This document shows positions 9,398-18,131 of a DNA stretch of 52,944 bases, piece after piece. The first letter of the stretch is position 1. Every line of letters begins with the position of its first letter. Under the pieces are notes generated by a model. The model did no database searches, had not been told where the DNA came from, and was given only the letters and a program-made list of their open reading frames with translations. The translations under genes were made by a program, and so were the position numbers. Origin of the DNA: Clostridia bacterium (lineage in GTDB: Bacteria > Bacillota > Clostridia > Christensenellales > CAG-138); the NCBI GenBank assembly GCA_017394835.1, contig JAFPXD010000069.1:1-52944 (forward strand), in the 5' to 3' direction.

Positions 9398-9864
9398 TAT
9401 TTTACACCAACGACCATGAGCACGGATACGAGAACGGCGAGTATCGCGTAGGTCTCGACCATGATGGCGAGAACTATGCCCTTACCGCCTTCGCCCTGCT
9501 TCGCGACGATGTTCATGCCCGCGCAGCAGACCCTGGACTGCAGATAAGCGCTCGCAAGGCCGACGACCGCGATGGGGAGAGCGGCGAAGAAATAGCCCTT
9601 GCCCACGGAAGCCGCAAGCTCGGAAGCGCCGGAGCCGGAGAGCAGACCGGAATTCGAAGCGATGAGGAACGCAACGATGAAGCCGTAGATGCCCTGAGTC
9701 GCGGGGAGGAGCTGCAGAACGGTGCACTGACCGGATTTTTCGGGATCCTCCGCGATAACGCCCGCCGCCGCGCGGCCTGCCATGCCGACTCCTATGGAGG
9801 AGCCGATGCCGGGGAGCACGAGTGCCAATACCGCGCCGAGAGCTGCCCATACAATACCTGTCAT
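9397..9864 (-). CDS. ntpK: V-type ATP synthase proteolipid subunit K, Na+-type residues
   Basis: 155 residues with four membrane helices, i.e. two fused hairpins as in E. hirae NtpK. LLPATQG supplies Leu53, Thr56 and Gln57, LQSRV supplies Gln109, and MVETYAIL supplies the ion-carrying Glu137. These match the five side chains that hold Na+ in NtpK (Leu61, Thr64, Gln65, Gln110, Glu139). As in NtpK, only the second hairpin has the carboxylate, because the first has Gln in its place. The ring is therefore predicted to move Na+, which is inference from ligand identity. It lies 19 nt after subunit I. Confidence 0.95.
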   Translation of the reverse strand: MTGIVWAALGAVLALVLPGIGSSIGVGMAGRAAAGVIAEDPEKSGQCTVLQLLPATQGIYGFIVAFLIASNSGLLSGSGASELAASVGKGYFFAALPIAVVGLASAYLQSRVCCAGMNIVAKQGEGGKGIVLAIMVETYAILAVLVSVLMVVGVK

Positions 9865-9883
9865 ATTAAGTTGACCTCCTGGT

Positions 9884-11842
9884 TCATTTGATTACTTTGT
9901 TATATTTCGTATCGGCGGCGAGCGGCTTGAAAAGATGCCCGCCGGGCGAATAGAAACGGTTATAATACTCGATAAACTGAAGTCTCGCGCAATGGATGAA
10001 CGAGCCCAACGCGTTTATCGCGATGCAGAAGAGGTGGAGCGCGCAAAGCAGCGCCGCCGCCACTATGAACGAGATGACGGGGCCGACGACGGGAATGCCC
10101 TTCAGCGCGCCCGAGACCATGGAGCAGATCATGTTGAACACGGAGCCCATGACGCCCGTGGCAAGACCAAGCGCGAACACACGCGCATAGCTTAAAACGT
10201 CGCTGAAGAAGCCCGTTATGTCATAGAGCTTGCCCAGGCCCCCCGTAACGCGGCCAAAGCCCTTTTTGTTCCTGCCTCCGAACACTATTATGAGGAAGAG
10301 CCCAAGACCTATCATGCCGTAGCCCAAATATTTTACGGCGCCCTTTGCAAGCAGCATCACCGCGAGCCCCGCGAATATCATGAGCCATGAGGCGATATCG
10401 AACACCGCCGTCTGCCAATCGCCCTTCCCGATATGGAGGACCATCGAAACTATCATGCCCGCGACTATCTGCGCAAAGCCCAGACCGCAGTAGATGACGA
10501 GCGCCGTCATCTGATCCTTCATGGGATCGAGCAGCGGGAACGGGAACGAGGCGCCGAAGAGATCCTTCCAGCTCATCCCGAAGAAGGTGCCCGTCAGAAG
10601 GCCGCAGATCGCCGTCGAAATGCCGCCCCAGACGAGTATGCGGCAGATCTGCTCCACGCCGCCGCGGGGCTTCTTGAATTTGAGCATGAGCAGCGCGCCC
10701 AGCGTCATTACGAGGCCGTAGCCCGTATCGCCCATCATGAGCCCGAAGAAGAGCAGATAGAAGGGCGCCATTACGACCGTGGGATCGAACCCGCGCGGAT
10801 CGGGCGGGGAATACATATTCGTTACGAACTCAAAGGGAGCGAAGAACTTGTTGTTTTTGCAGTAGGTGGGGGGCTGCTCCTCGTCATAGGGATCGCGGGT
10901 CTCAAGATAATAGACTCCCGCCGCTTCGGAAAGGATATCATCGAGCTTTTCCGCCTCATCCGAGCGCGCCCAGCCTTCGAGCATGAAGGTCTCGCCCGTG
11001 GCGAAAAGCCCGCACCGCGCCTCCGCGCGCGCCTGCTCGATCATTGCGCCGTCAAGGCCCTTTTTGAGCGTCTCGCCCTTTTCGGCGAGCGCTTCGAGCT
11101 TTTTGGCGTTTTCGGCGACGGCCGCTTCATCGGCGGCTATGCCTTCATACATTTCGTTGATTATATCGGCGGGAACGCCCCTGTATTCGGGGAGCGCCGC
11201 TTCCGTAAAGCCGGCGGCGGCAAGCGCCTCCTCCGTCTCCTCCGGCCCGTTCTTGGGAACGGCGGCGAGTATCGCGGGCTTTGCGCCGGAGCCGAAAACA
11301 TCGAACATAACGCCCGCTTCGCGAAGGCCTTCGAGCTTTTCGGCCCTTACGGAGCCGAGCACGAACCTTGCGCTCCTGGTGGGCTTTATGGTTTCGAGCG
11401 GGACCGTGACCTCGGCATAGGGGGCGAGCGACTTTATTGCGGCAAGGCGCTTTGCCTTATCCGCCTTGGCCGCCGCGGTACTCTTTTGGATCGTATCCAG
11501 CTCCCCGCAGAGCGCGAGCGCTTCGGGAACGGCCTTTATAAGCTCCTCATCCCCGCATTCGGGAGCGGCTTCGAGCATGCCCGCCTTGGGCATGAGCGAG
11601 CCGAGCGCGCCAATCGCCGCCTTTATCTCGGCCGCGTCGCTCCTTCGCTTTGCCAGCTCCTCCTGCGAGGCGGCGCGGAACCTTTCCGAAGCCTTTGAAA
11701 GCGCGGACGAAACCGCCGACCCCTCCTCGGGCTCGGATGCTCTTTCGATTTGAATAACGCCGTTCTTTTGAAGCGCCTTCATTATGCGCCGCTCATCCGC
11801 CTTCCGCGCGAACAGCGATATGTGCTTCATCGGTACGATCAT
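9884..11842 (-). CDS. ntpI: V-type ATP synthase subunit I (membrane stator)
   Basis: 652 residues. The N-terminal 340 residues are cytoplasmic helices and small alpha/beta lobes that contact the peripheral stalk. The C-terminal half carries about seven to eight membrane helices, starting at MAPFYLLFFGLMMGDTGYG, a very conserved family segment. LSYARVFALGLATGVM, with its Arg, and IHCARLQFIEYYNRFY also match the proton/sodium half-channel region. The start ATG has GGAG eight bases upstream and is 13 nt past the NtpF gene. Confidence 0.95.
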   Translation of the reverse strand: MIVPMKHISLFARKADERRIMKALQKNGVIQIERASEPEEGSAVSSALSKASERFRAASQEELAKRRSDAAEIKAAIGALGSLMPKAGMLEAAPECGDEELIKAVPEALALCGELDTIQKSTAAAKADKAKRLAAIKSLAPYAEVTVPLETIKPTRSARFVLGSVRAEKLEGLREAGVMFDVFGSGAKPAILAAVPKNGPEETEEALAAAGFTEAALPEYRGVPADIINEMYEGIAADEAAVAENAKKLEALAEKGETLKKGLDGAMIEQARAEARCGLFATGETFMLEGWARSDEAEKLDDILSEAAGVYYLETRDPYDEEQPPTYCKNNKFFAPFEFVTNMYSPPDPRGFDPTVVMAPFYLLFFGLMMGDTGYGLVMTLGALLMLKFKKPRGGVEQICRILVWGGISTAICGLLTGTFFGMSWKDLFGASFPFPLLDPMKDQMTALVIYCGLGFAQIVAGMIVSMVLHIGKGDWQTAVFDIASWLMIFAGLAVMLLAKGAVKYLGYGMIGLGLFLIIVFGGRNKKGFGRVTGGLGKLYDITGFFSDVLSYARVFALGLATGVMGSVFNMICSMVSGALKGIPVVGPVISFIVAAALLCALHLFCIAINALGSFIHCARLQFIEYYNRFYSPGGHLFKPLAADTKYNKVIK

Positions 11843-11855
11843 TGCCTGCTCCGGA

Positions 11856-12170
11856 TCAAATAGTGTTAAGGATATGTTCTATTATGGAATTCGTCGCCTC
11901 GGGAAGAGCGGCTTCCGCCTCTTTGATAAACAGCTCCGCTTCCTCGCGCGCCTTCGCCATGAGACGGGCGGATTCCGCCTTCGCCTCCGCCTCCGCCATG
12001 GAAGCGGCAAGCGCAAGGCCCGCCTTCGCTTCCTCGCGGGCGTTTTTGAGCTTTACCGCGGCTTCATCCTCCGCCGCGGCGGCAAGCTCGCGCGCATTTT
12101 CTGCCGCGTTTATGCGAAGCGCCTCCGCGTCCGCCTCTGCGGCGGCAATGCGTTCAATAACTGTGGGCAT
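11856..12170 (-). CDS. ntpF: V-type ATPase peripheral-stalk subunit (NtpF/AhaH-like)
   Basis: 104 residues, almost entirely helix, made of Ala, Glu, Arg and Lys with heptad spacing, and no membrane segment. Size, composition and position as first gene of a V-ATPase operon fit the G-like stalk subunit (NtpF in Enterococcus, AhaH in archaea) that pairs with subunit E. The gene order F-I-K-E-C-G-A-B-D copies the E. hirae ntp operon. The family call rests mostly on context. Confidence 0.85.
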   Translation of the reverse strand: MPTVIERIAAAEADAEALRINAAENARELAAAAEDEAAVKLKNAREEAKAGLALAASMAEAEAKAESARLMAKAREEAELFIKEAEAALPEATNSIIEHILNTI

Positions 12171-12231
12171 TTGAAAAAAGATCCCTTCTTTTGATCGCCC
12201 TTCGGGACGAGCCCGAAATGGGCCGTATATT

Positions 12232-12260
12232 ATTATAGCAGAAGTTTAGGTGGTTGGCAA
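12232..12260 (-). promoter_or_regulatory. Promoter of the V-ATPase operon
   Basis: On the minus strand TTGCCA, 17 bp and TATAAT precede the first V-ATPase gene. The leader is about 55 nt. The promoter stands back to back with that of the EamA transporter; the two -35 boxes are about 34 bp apart and identical (TTGCCA). Confidence 0.8.
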
Positions 12261-12294
12261 GTAAAAAGGGGGTAAAACTTATACTCCCCGGGTG

Positions 12295-12323
12295 TTGCCA
12301 AGCCGCGTTTTTTAATGTATAAT
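12295..12323 (+). promoter_or_regulatory. Promoter of the EamA transporter, leaderless arrangement
   Basis: TTGCCA, 17 bp and TATAAT are followed by only seven bases (CCCGAAC) before the GTG start codon. Transcription should therefore begin at or one base before the start codon, leaving no room for a ribosome binding site. Confidence 0.75.
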
Positions 12324-12330
12324 CCCGAAC

Positions 12331-13239
12331 GTGAAATCAAGACTCAGACAAACGGTACTCCCCGTAATAACCGCCCTGATCTGGGGCACCGCGTTCGTCG
12401 CGCAGGACGTATGCTCGGATCACATCCCCGCAATGGCGTTCAATGCGCTGCGCTTCTTTATCGCGGTCGCGTTCCTTCTTATTATCAAGTGCGCGCTCCG
12501 CGCCTTCGGGAAGAGCCGCCCCGTCCCCCAAGAGGAGCGCCCCGCGTACCGCAGGAGGCTCCTCATCGCCGCCGCTCTCTGCGGAGCCGCGCTCGCCTCC
12601 GCCTCCATACTCCAGCAGGCGGGCATGGGCCTCGGCACCGACTCCGGCAAATCAGGCTTCATAACCGCGCTTTACGTGGTGCTCGTGCCCATCGGCGGGC
12701 TGCTGCTTGGAAAGCGCGTGCGTCCCGTTTTCTGGCTGGGGCTCGCGCTCGCGGTCGCAGGCCTCTACCTCCTCTGCATAAACGGGAAGCCGGAGCTCGC
12801 CGCGGGCGACCTTCTGACCCTCCTCTGCGCCGTGATGTTCACCGTGCAGATACTCCTCATAGACCGCTTCGCGCCGGGGCTCGACCCCATAGACTTCTGC
12901 GCGGCGGAATTCATTGCGGCGGGGCTCATTTCCCTTGCGGGGATGCTCCTTTTCGAAAGCCCCTCGGCGGAGGGCGTGCGCGCCTGCATATTCCCCCTGC
13001 TGTACGTCGCGATATTCTCGAGCGGGATCGCTTACCTGCTCCAGATAGTCGCCCAGAGGGAGGGCGACCCCGCGCTCGTCACGATCCTTTTCAGCCTTGA
13101 AGCGGTGTTTTCCGCCATCGCGAGCGCGATAATACTCCGCCAGCGCATGACCGCAAGGGAGTACATAGGCTGCGCGCTCGTGTTCGCCGCGGTGCTCATC
13201 GCCCAGCTCCCCGAAGGGAAGAAGGGCCGGAGCGCTTAA
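12331..13239 (+). CDS. EamA/DMT-family membrane transporter
   Basis: 302 residues with about ten membrane helices in two repeated EamA halves. VITALIWGTAFVAQDV opens the first and LLTLLCAVMFTVQILLIDRF the second; the closing segment LRQRMTAREYIGCALVFAAVL is typical. The family exports or imports small metabolites, and the substrate cannot be told from sequence. The GTG start is chosen because the first helix begins at residue 8 and the next in-frame ATG (residue 35) would delete it. It sits on its own promoter, divergent from the V-ATPase operon. Confidence 0.9.
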   Translation: MKSRLRQTVLPVITALIWGTAFVAQDVCSDHIPAMAFNALRFFIAVAFLLIIKCALRAFGKSRPVPQEERPAYRRRLLIAAALCGAALASASILQQAGMGLGTDSGKSGFITALYVVLVPIGGLLLGKRVRPVFWLGLALAVAGLYLLCINGKPELAAGDLLTLLCAVMFTVQILLIDRFAPGLDPIDFCAAEFIAAGLISLAGMLLFESPSAEGVRACIFPLLYVAIFSSGIAYLLQIVAQREGDPALVTILFSLEAVFSAIASAIILRQRMTAREYIGCALVFAAVLIAQLPEGKKGRSA

Positions 13240-13263
13240 AGAACGAAGAATAAACCTTTTGCG

Positions 13264-13300
13264 CAAAAAAAGACCGCTGACTTGACTTTGTCAGCGGTCT
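13264..13300 (-). terminator. Terminator of the propeller-protein operon
   Basis: Eleven-base arms (AGACCGCTGAC) are followed on the minus strand by seven T's. It lies past the stop codon of the minus-strand lipoprotein gene. Confidence 0.8.
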
Positions 13301-13301
13301 G

Positions 13302-13326
13302 AGCATGGCTTAGGCCATGCTTTTTT
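13302..13326 (+). terminator. Terminator of the EamA transporter gene
   Basis: AGCATGGC, a 4-nt loop and GCCATGCT are followed by T's on the plus strand. Together with the neighbouring minus-strand hairpin it separates two convergent transcription units. Confidence 0.8.
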
Positions 13327-13418
13327 GATTTCGGTCCGCTCCGTTTACGCTTCCCGATCCCCAACCGAGTCTGCGGGACGGGCAGCGCGAACGGCGCCGG
13401 CTTTCAGGCGATCCCGGA

Positions 13419-14858
13419 TCAGATCCTCACTCCCGCGAACTCCGCGGTGAACGCTTCGCCGTCATGGGTGAAGAGGAGCCTGTATAAAAGCTCGCCCTCC
13501 GTTTTCTCGGGATCGGCATATATGAGCAGATGTCCGCTCCGCTTCCCGAACAGGGCGGCGTTCACCTGCATATCCGTGCCCTCGGCGCCCTCCGTGCGGA
13601 AGAGCCTGCCCTCAGTCTCCGCGCCGCCGCCTATGGGCTTATCCTTTATGTAGAAGCAGTATTTGCCGCATCCGGCTATTGACGAAACGCCCGAATCGAG
13701 CTTGACGGGCTTCTTGAAATTCTTTATCACGAAAAGGGACTTGGCGTCGGACCTGTAATAGATATCGCCCGTTTCAGCAACGGCCATATCCACCGCGTTT
13801 TCGGCAAGCAGCTTCGTTTTGCCGCCGAAGCCCGTGCGCTGCAGCTTCCCGCCGGAGATCCAGACCACGCAGTTCTTTTCCTCAATGACGGAATAATCTT
13901 CCGCTTCCTTCACTATCCACTTGATCCCCTTCGCGCTGAGCACGCCGAGATCCCAGGTGTAGCCGCCCTCCTGCCCGCTGCGGCAGAGGAAGAGGCCGTT
14001 TATAAAGCTCGTCACGTCGTTTATATAAACGGGAGCTTCGCCCCAGCTTATGCTGTAACGGTCGGTCTTGGCGGTGTAGCCGAAGCCCGTGCAGAGCTCG
14101 GTATCGGACTTATCCGCAAGCTTGAAAAGGCGGTTCACGCCGCCCGCGGTATAGTAGCAGAGCTCGGAAAGATCGGAGGTGAAATTGAATACGCTCGCCC
14201 CGCCTATATCGGAGCTGATGGTATGCTCTTCCCCATCGGAGAACACGCAGAGCGTCTTATCCTTCCTGTCGAGGGTGTAATAGACGGAGCCGTCGTCCGT
14301 GATGGCTATAACGGAGCGTTCCTCGCCCTCGAAAACGCGCTTTGCGCCGTCCTTTCCTATTATGAACACGGCGGTCGTGACTCCCTCGTCCTCAAGCACG
14401 CCCGTCATCGCCACGGTCTGCCCGTGGGGGGAGATGGCAAGCTGCGCGACGGAGAACACACCTTCGAGAATGGGCTCCGCGCTGCGGGTATCGAGGGTGT
14501 AGCGCATGAGCTTGTTCCCTTCGAGATAGCACGCGGTGCGCCCGTCGAATGAGATCTCCTCCGAGAATACGGCTGTGCCGAGAGGATCCACGCCCTGTTC
14601 GGAAACGAAATACACCACGCTGTTGTCAACGTTCGCAAGGGAGGTGCGCCCGTCCGCGGCATTATCCATTGAAGCCGTGCCGGGAACGGTCCCTTCGATC
14701 TTTACCCCGTCTATCACGAAGCTCGAGAGCCTGTCTCCCGCGGTATAGACCCTTGCCGTGTTGCTTTCGAGCTTGGGGCCGTATTCGACCTTAACGCCGC
14801 AGGCGCCAAACGCCGCCGCCATTGCCGCGATGAGGATGAGTGCGATCGCTTTTTTCAT
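13419..14858 (-). CDS. Lipoprotein with beta-propeller-like repeats
   Basis: 479 residues. A lipoprotein signal peptide ends in AFGACG, so Cys20 should be lipidated. The rest is made of short strands with recurrent motifs of the kind seen in TolB/WD40-like propellers (FDGRTACYLEGNKLMRYTLD, ISPHGQTVAMTG, TDDGSVYYTLD). There is no catalytic motif. It begins 13 nt after a related gene and shares its repeat pattern and order, so the two are tandem paralogues in one operon. The propeller fold is inferred from the repeats, and the function is unknown. SD AGAAAGGAAAAACG precedes the ATG. Confidence 0.75.
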   Translation of the reverse strand: MKKAIALILIAAMAAAFGACGVKVEYGPKLESNTARVYTAGDRLSSFVIDGVKIEGTVPGTASMDNAADGRTSLANVDNSVVYFVSEQGVDPLGTAVFSEEISFDGRTACYLEGNKLMRYTLDTRSAEPILEGVFSVAQLAISPHGQTVAMTGVLEDEGVTTAVFIIGKDGAKRVFEGEERSVIAITDDGSVYYTLDRKDKTLCVFSDGEEHTISSDIGGASVFNFTSDLSELCYYTAGGVNRLFKLADKSDTELCTGFGYTAKTDRYSISWGEAPVYINDVTSFINGLFLCRSGQEGGYTWDLGVLSAKGIKWIVKEAEDYSVIEEKNCVVWISGGKLQRTGFGGKTKLLAENAVDMAVAETGDIYYRSDAKSLFVIKNFKKPVKLDSGVSSIAGCGKYCFYIKDKPIGGGAETEGRLFRTEGAEGTDMQVNAALFGKRSGHLLIYADPEKTEGELLYRLLFTHDGEAFTAEFAGVRI

Positions 14859-14871
14859 CGTTTTTCCTTTC

Positions 14872-16338
14872 TTATCGGTTTCCGGTCTGCTCGGCGCCCT
14901 TCACGGCAAGGCTCCACGCGGAGCCGTCTGCGGAGGTATAAACGTCGAACACGCGTACGCCGTAATCGTTTTTGTAATCCCGGGTGAAGCAGAACACCGC
15001 GCCGCCCATCGTCTCGAACCCGGCGGCGTTATTCACCGCAAGCTCGGGAACGAGATCGTTCCTGACGGTCATAAGCGCCCCGTTTTCGCCGGATCTCACA
15101 ATGAAAACGCAGGTCTTCGCGGGGGTCATGCCGCAGGAGACCACGCCTTCCGCAAGCTGCATGGGCATCACGCCGCTCTTGCCGCCGTAGAAGCTGAGCA
15201 CGCCCGCGGAGCTTATGAAATAATAGGTCCCGTCGCCCGCGGTGCAGAAATCCGCCGCGCCGGAAGCCACGAGGCTCGCTTCCTTGGGGTCGCCCGTCTT
15301 CATATCGTAGAGCTTGCCGTCCGCCATGAGCACGCCGAGGCGGCCGCCCTCGCCCTCGTAGAATTTATAAGCGTTTTTGGCGATGAGCTTTTCGCCGCCG
15401 CGCGCGTTGACGTAATAAATATCGTAAACCGTGCGCGCGCCTTCGGATGAGGATCTGTAACTGTAATAGAGCCTGCCGAGAAGAGTATCGGTATCCTTCA
15501 CCTCCGAAACGACGGCCGCGCCGCCCTGCACGGAGGAGCAGCACACCCCCGCCATGAACAGGGACACGCCCTCCGCGATGGGCTTCGCCCTGCCGCCCGC
15601 GCGGGAAACGAGGGTCTCGCCGCCGCTGTCGAAGAGCACCTCTTTAAGATCGCGGGAAAATTCCAGCATCCCCGTAAAAGAGGAGGCGAGCTTCACTTCC
15701 CTTTTGCCGGAGGCATACCAAAGGGAGCCGTCCGCGGGATCGGCAAAGTACCAGAACGCCGCGCTGTCCGCCGCCGCCGCTATGCAGGCGTTCTCACGGA
15801 GCAGGCGGGAAGCGCCGTTTTCGAAAACGTAGGAATCCTGCCCGGAGCCCGTCTTTACGGTATAGCCCACCGTGTTCCCGTCGGGGGAAACTACTATGGA
15901 GCTTATGCCCTTTATGCCGTCGGGCTTGATATCCTCCATGCCGCCGGACGCGAGATCGAGTATATGCACCTCCGTCGCGGTGGTGAATACGGCCTTTTTC
16001 CCGTCAAGGGAGAGCAGCGCGAGATCCACGCCCGCGGAGTAAAGGTTTCGGACTCCGCTCTTATCGACGCCGTAAAGGGCCGTCCCAGACCGCACGAGGG
16101 CGTAAGTCCCGTCGCAGGAGAGGAACGAATCGACCTTGCCTATCAGCTTGTCGGTGAGGACTTCCGCATCGGCAACGAAGCGGGTAGTGCTCTCTTCGTC
16201 CGAATAGAAGTAATTGATATTATGCTCGTAGGGGCGGGAGGAGGCCTTCCTGCCGCCGCCGAGATCGAGCGCTATCGCCCCCGCGATGAGCGCCGCCGCC
16301 AGCACTCCGACGAGTATCCATATCCAAAGCTTTTTCAT
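14872..16338 (-). CDS. Membrane-anchored protein with beta-propeller-like repeats
   Basis: 488 residues from the ATG behind AAAAGGATACCGT. An in-frame ATG 18 nt upstream lacks a ribosome site. Residues 4–29 are one N-terminal membrane anchor (LWIWILVGVLAAALIAGAIAL) with no lipobox cysteine, so the body lies outside the cell. The body has repeats such as LSLDGKKAVFTTATEVHILDL and VVSPDGNTVGYT that match those of the following lipoprotein. The pair probably acts together, one anchored by a helix and the other by lipid. I do not recognise a named family. Confidence 0.75.
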   Translation of the reverse strand: MKKLWIWILVGVLAAALIAGAIALDLGGGRKASSRPYEHNINYFYSDEESTTRFVADAEVLTDKLIGKVDSFLSCDGTYALVRSGTALYGVDKSGVRNLYSAGVDLALLSLDGKKAVFTTATEVHILDLASGGMEDIKPDGIKGISSIVVSPDGNTVGYTVKTGSGQDSYVFENGASRLLRENACIAAAADSAAFWYFADPADGSLWYASGKREVKLASSFTGMLEFSRDLKEVLFDSGGETLVSRAGGRAKPIAEGVSLFMAGVCCSSVQGGAAVVSEVKDTDTLLGRLYYSYRSSSEGARTVYDIYYVNARGGEKLIAKNAYKFYEGEGGRLGVLMADGKLYDMKTGDPKEASLVASGAADFCTAGDGTYYFISSAGVLSFYGGKSGVMPMQLAEGVVSCGMTPAKTCVFIVRSGENGALMTVRNDLVPELAVNNAAGFETMGGAVFCFTRDYKNDYGVRVFDVYTSADGSAWSLAVKGAEQTGNR

Positions 16339-16373
16339 ACGGTATCCTTTTTGCACATATTTTCTATGATAGC

Positions 16374-16402
16374 ATTATACTACAAACCTCCGGGAAGTGC
16401 AA
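16374..16402 (-). promoter_or_regulatory. Promoter of the propeller-protein operon
   Basis: On the minus strand TTGCAC, 17 bp and TATAAT precede the membrane-anchored gene by about 35 nt. Confidence 0.75.
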
Positions 16403-16429
16403 ATGCCAATGCGGCGCGCCTGCCTCCAT

Positions 16430-16920
16430 CCTTCCCCTGCTGAGGGGAAGGCGATTGCGTAGGCTTCCCTTGGGGGAAGGCTATAACAAAGGCTTCCCTT
16501 GGGGGAAGCTCTGCGCGGCACAGCCGCTATGTGATGAGGGAATGGTTATTGTACACTACTTGCTTGGTAAGGTCACTTTCTTTTCCCTCATCCGCCGCTT
16601 CGCGGCACCTTCCCCCAGGGGGAAGGCTATAACAAAGGCTTCCCTTGGGGGAAGTTCTGCGCGGCACAGCCGCTATGTGATGAGGGAATGGTTATTGCAC
16701 ACAACTTGCTTGGTAAGGTCACTTTCTTTTCCCTCATCCGCCGCTTCGCGGCACCTTCCCCGCATTGCGGCTTCGCCGCGGGGGAAGGCTTTTGGCCTGC
16801 CGCTTCCCATAAAAGCAATGCCCCGCGCCTGCTTCCCTCCTTCCCCTGCTGAGGGGAAGGCGATAACAAAGGCTTCCCTTGGGGGAAGGCTTTTGGCCTG
16901 CCGCTTCCCATAAAAGCAGG
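16430..16920. repeat. Intergenic cluster of MITE-like palindromic repeats
   Basis: This stretch has no gene. Two copies (16501–16616 and 16647–16761, about 95% alike) begin GGGGGAAG.TCTGCGCGGC and end in the imperfect reverse complement (CCTCATCCGCCGC...CACCTTCCCC), around a 40-bp centre. Smaller fragments of the same ends (CTTCCCCTGCTGAGGGGAAGG at 16430 and 16841) and a duplicated 31-bp piece (16788 and 16888, TTTTGGCCTGCCGCTTCCC) surround them. There is no transposase, so these look like non-autonomous elements or structured intergenic repeats. Confidence 0.8.
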
Positions 16921-16931
16921 CGCGGTGCTGC

Positions 16932-16962
16932 AAAAAAAGCCGCGGGCAGCCGCGGCCTTTTT
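16932..16962. terminator. Terminator after upp
   Basis: GCCGCGG and CCGCGGC pair around a 4-nt loop. On the minus strand seven T's follow, and on the plus strand CTTTTT follows. It ends the rpiB–upp unit. Confidence 0.75.
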
Positions 16963-16978
16963 GATCGGTATTTGTTTG

Positions 16979-17617
16979 TTACATCGTGCCGAATATCCTG
17001 TCGCCGGCGTCGCCGAGGCCGGGAACGATATAGCCGTGCTCATTGAGGTGATCGTCTATCGCGGCGGTGAACACCTTGACGTCGGGATGCATCTCCTGCA
17101 CGGCGCGGAGGCCCTCCGGCACAGAGACGAGGCACATGAGGCGGACGGACTTGCAGCCCGCTTCCTTAAGGTCCCTTATGCCCTCGCAGGCGGAACCGCC
17201 GGTTGCGAGCATGGGATCGACGAGTATCACGTGGCGCTCCTGAATATCGGTCGGGAGCTTGCAGTAATAGGTGACGGGCTTTAACGTTTCGGGATCGCGG
17301 AAGAGACCGATATGGCCCATTTTCGCGGTGGGAACGAGGCTCATTATGCCGTCCGTCATGCCGAGGCCCGCGCGGAGTATGGGCACTACGCCCACCTTGC
17401 AGGAAACGAGCATATGCGCCTTGGTGGGAGCGATGGGGGTCTCTATTTCGACCTCGTCAAGGGGCAGATCGCGGGTGACCTCATAAGCCATGAGGGTCGA
17501 AAGCTCGGAAAGAAGGGTGCGGAAATCCTTCGTGCCGGTGTTCTTGTCCCTCAGAAGCGCAAGCTTGTGCTGGACAAGGGGATGATCGATCACGGTTACG
17601 TTGTTGAATTCGCTCAT
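16979..17617 (-). CDS. upp: Uracil phosphoribosyltransferase
   Basis: 212 residues, full length. It converts uracil and PRPP to UMP, the salvage partner of the pyr operon found elsewhere in the window. The PRPP-binding loop is [14 protein letters not shown], the uracil site is the C-terminal [16 protein letters not shown], and PILRAGLGM is also diagnostic. It follows rpiB by 18 nt in the same direction with GGAGGAACCAGAT before the ATG. Confidence 0.98.
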   Translation of the reverse strand: MSEFNNVTVIDHPLVQHKLALLRDKNTGTKDFRTLLSELSTLMAYEVTRDLPLDEVEIETPIAPTKAHMLVSCKVGVVPILRAGLGMTDGIMSLVPTAKMGHIGLFRDPETLKPVTYYCKLPTDIQERHVILVDPMLATGGSACEGIRDLKEAGCKSVRLMCLVSVPEGLRAVQEMHPDVKVFTAAIDDHLNEHGYIVPGLGDAGDRIFGTM

Positions 17618-17635
17618 ATCTGGTTCCTCCCGGAT

Positions 17636-18073
17636 TTATTTTTCGTATTCGGTTATTTTGTTGATCCTGTTTTCGTGCCTGCCGCCGTCGAACCCGGTCT
17701 CGAGCCATACGCGGGTTATCGCCTTTGCCGTTTCGGGGCCTATTATCCTCCCGCCCATGGCAAGGACGTTGGAATCGTTATGCCTCCTCGTAAGCTCCGC
17801 GGAGAGCACGTCGCCGCAGAGGGCGCACCTTATGCCCTTGACCTTGTTGCAGCAGATCGAAACGCCTATGCCCGTGCCGCAGATGGCAATGCCGCGCTCG
17901 TATTCGCCCGCGGCCACGGCCTCCGCCATGGGGAACGCCATATCGGGATAATCGACGCTCGCTTCGGAACAGCAGCCGAAATCGGTCACAGTATGGCCCA
18001 TCTCCTCAATGAAGGGGATGAGCCTCAGCTTGAGCTCGAAACCTCCGTGATCGGAGCAGATCGCAATTTTCAT
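17636..18073 (-). CDS. rpiB: Ribose-5-phosphate isomerase B
   Basis: 145 residues from an ATG preceded by CGGAGGTTTATC. It interconverts ribose-5-phosphate and ribulose-5-phosphate, feeding PRPP synthesis. The N-terminal IAICSDHGGFELK and the CGTGIGVSICCNKVKGIRCAL segment, with its active-site cysteine, are family signatures. NDSNVLAMGGRIIG is also conserved. Pairing with upp is common in Bacillota. A sugar-phosphate isomerase for galactose-6-phosphate is the nearest alternative but less likely. Confidence 0.95.
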   Translation of the reverse strand: MKIAICSDHGGFELKLRLIPFIEEMGHTVTDFGCCSEASVDYPDMAFPMAEAVAAGEYERGIAICGTGIGVSICCNKVKGIRCALCGDVLSAELTRRHNDSNVLAMGGRIIGPETAKAITRVWLETGFDGGRHENRINKITEYEK

Positions 18074-18131
18074 GATAAACCTCCGTTTTATACAAAGCTC
18101 CGTGAATGAAGCCGATGCGCCTTCCCCCGGG

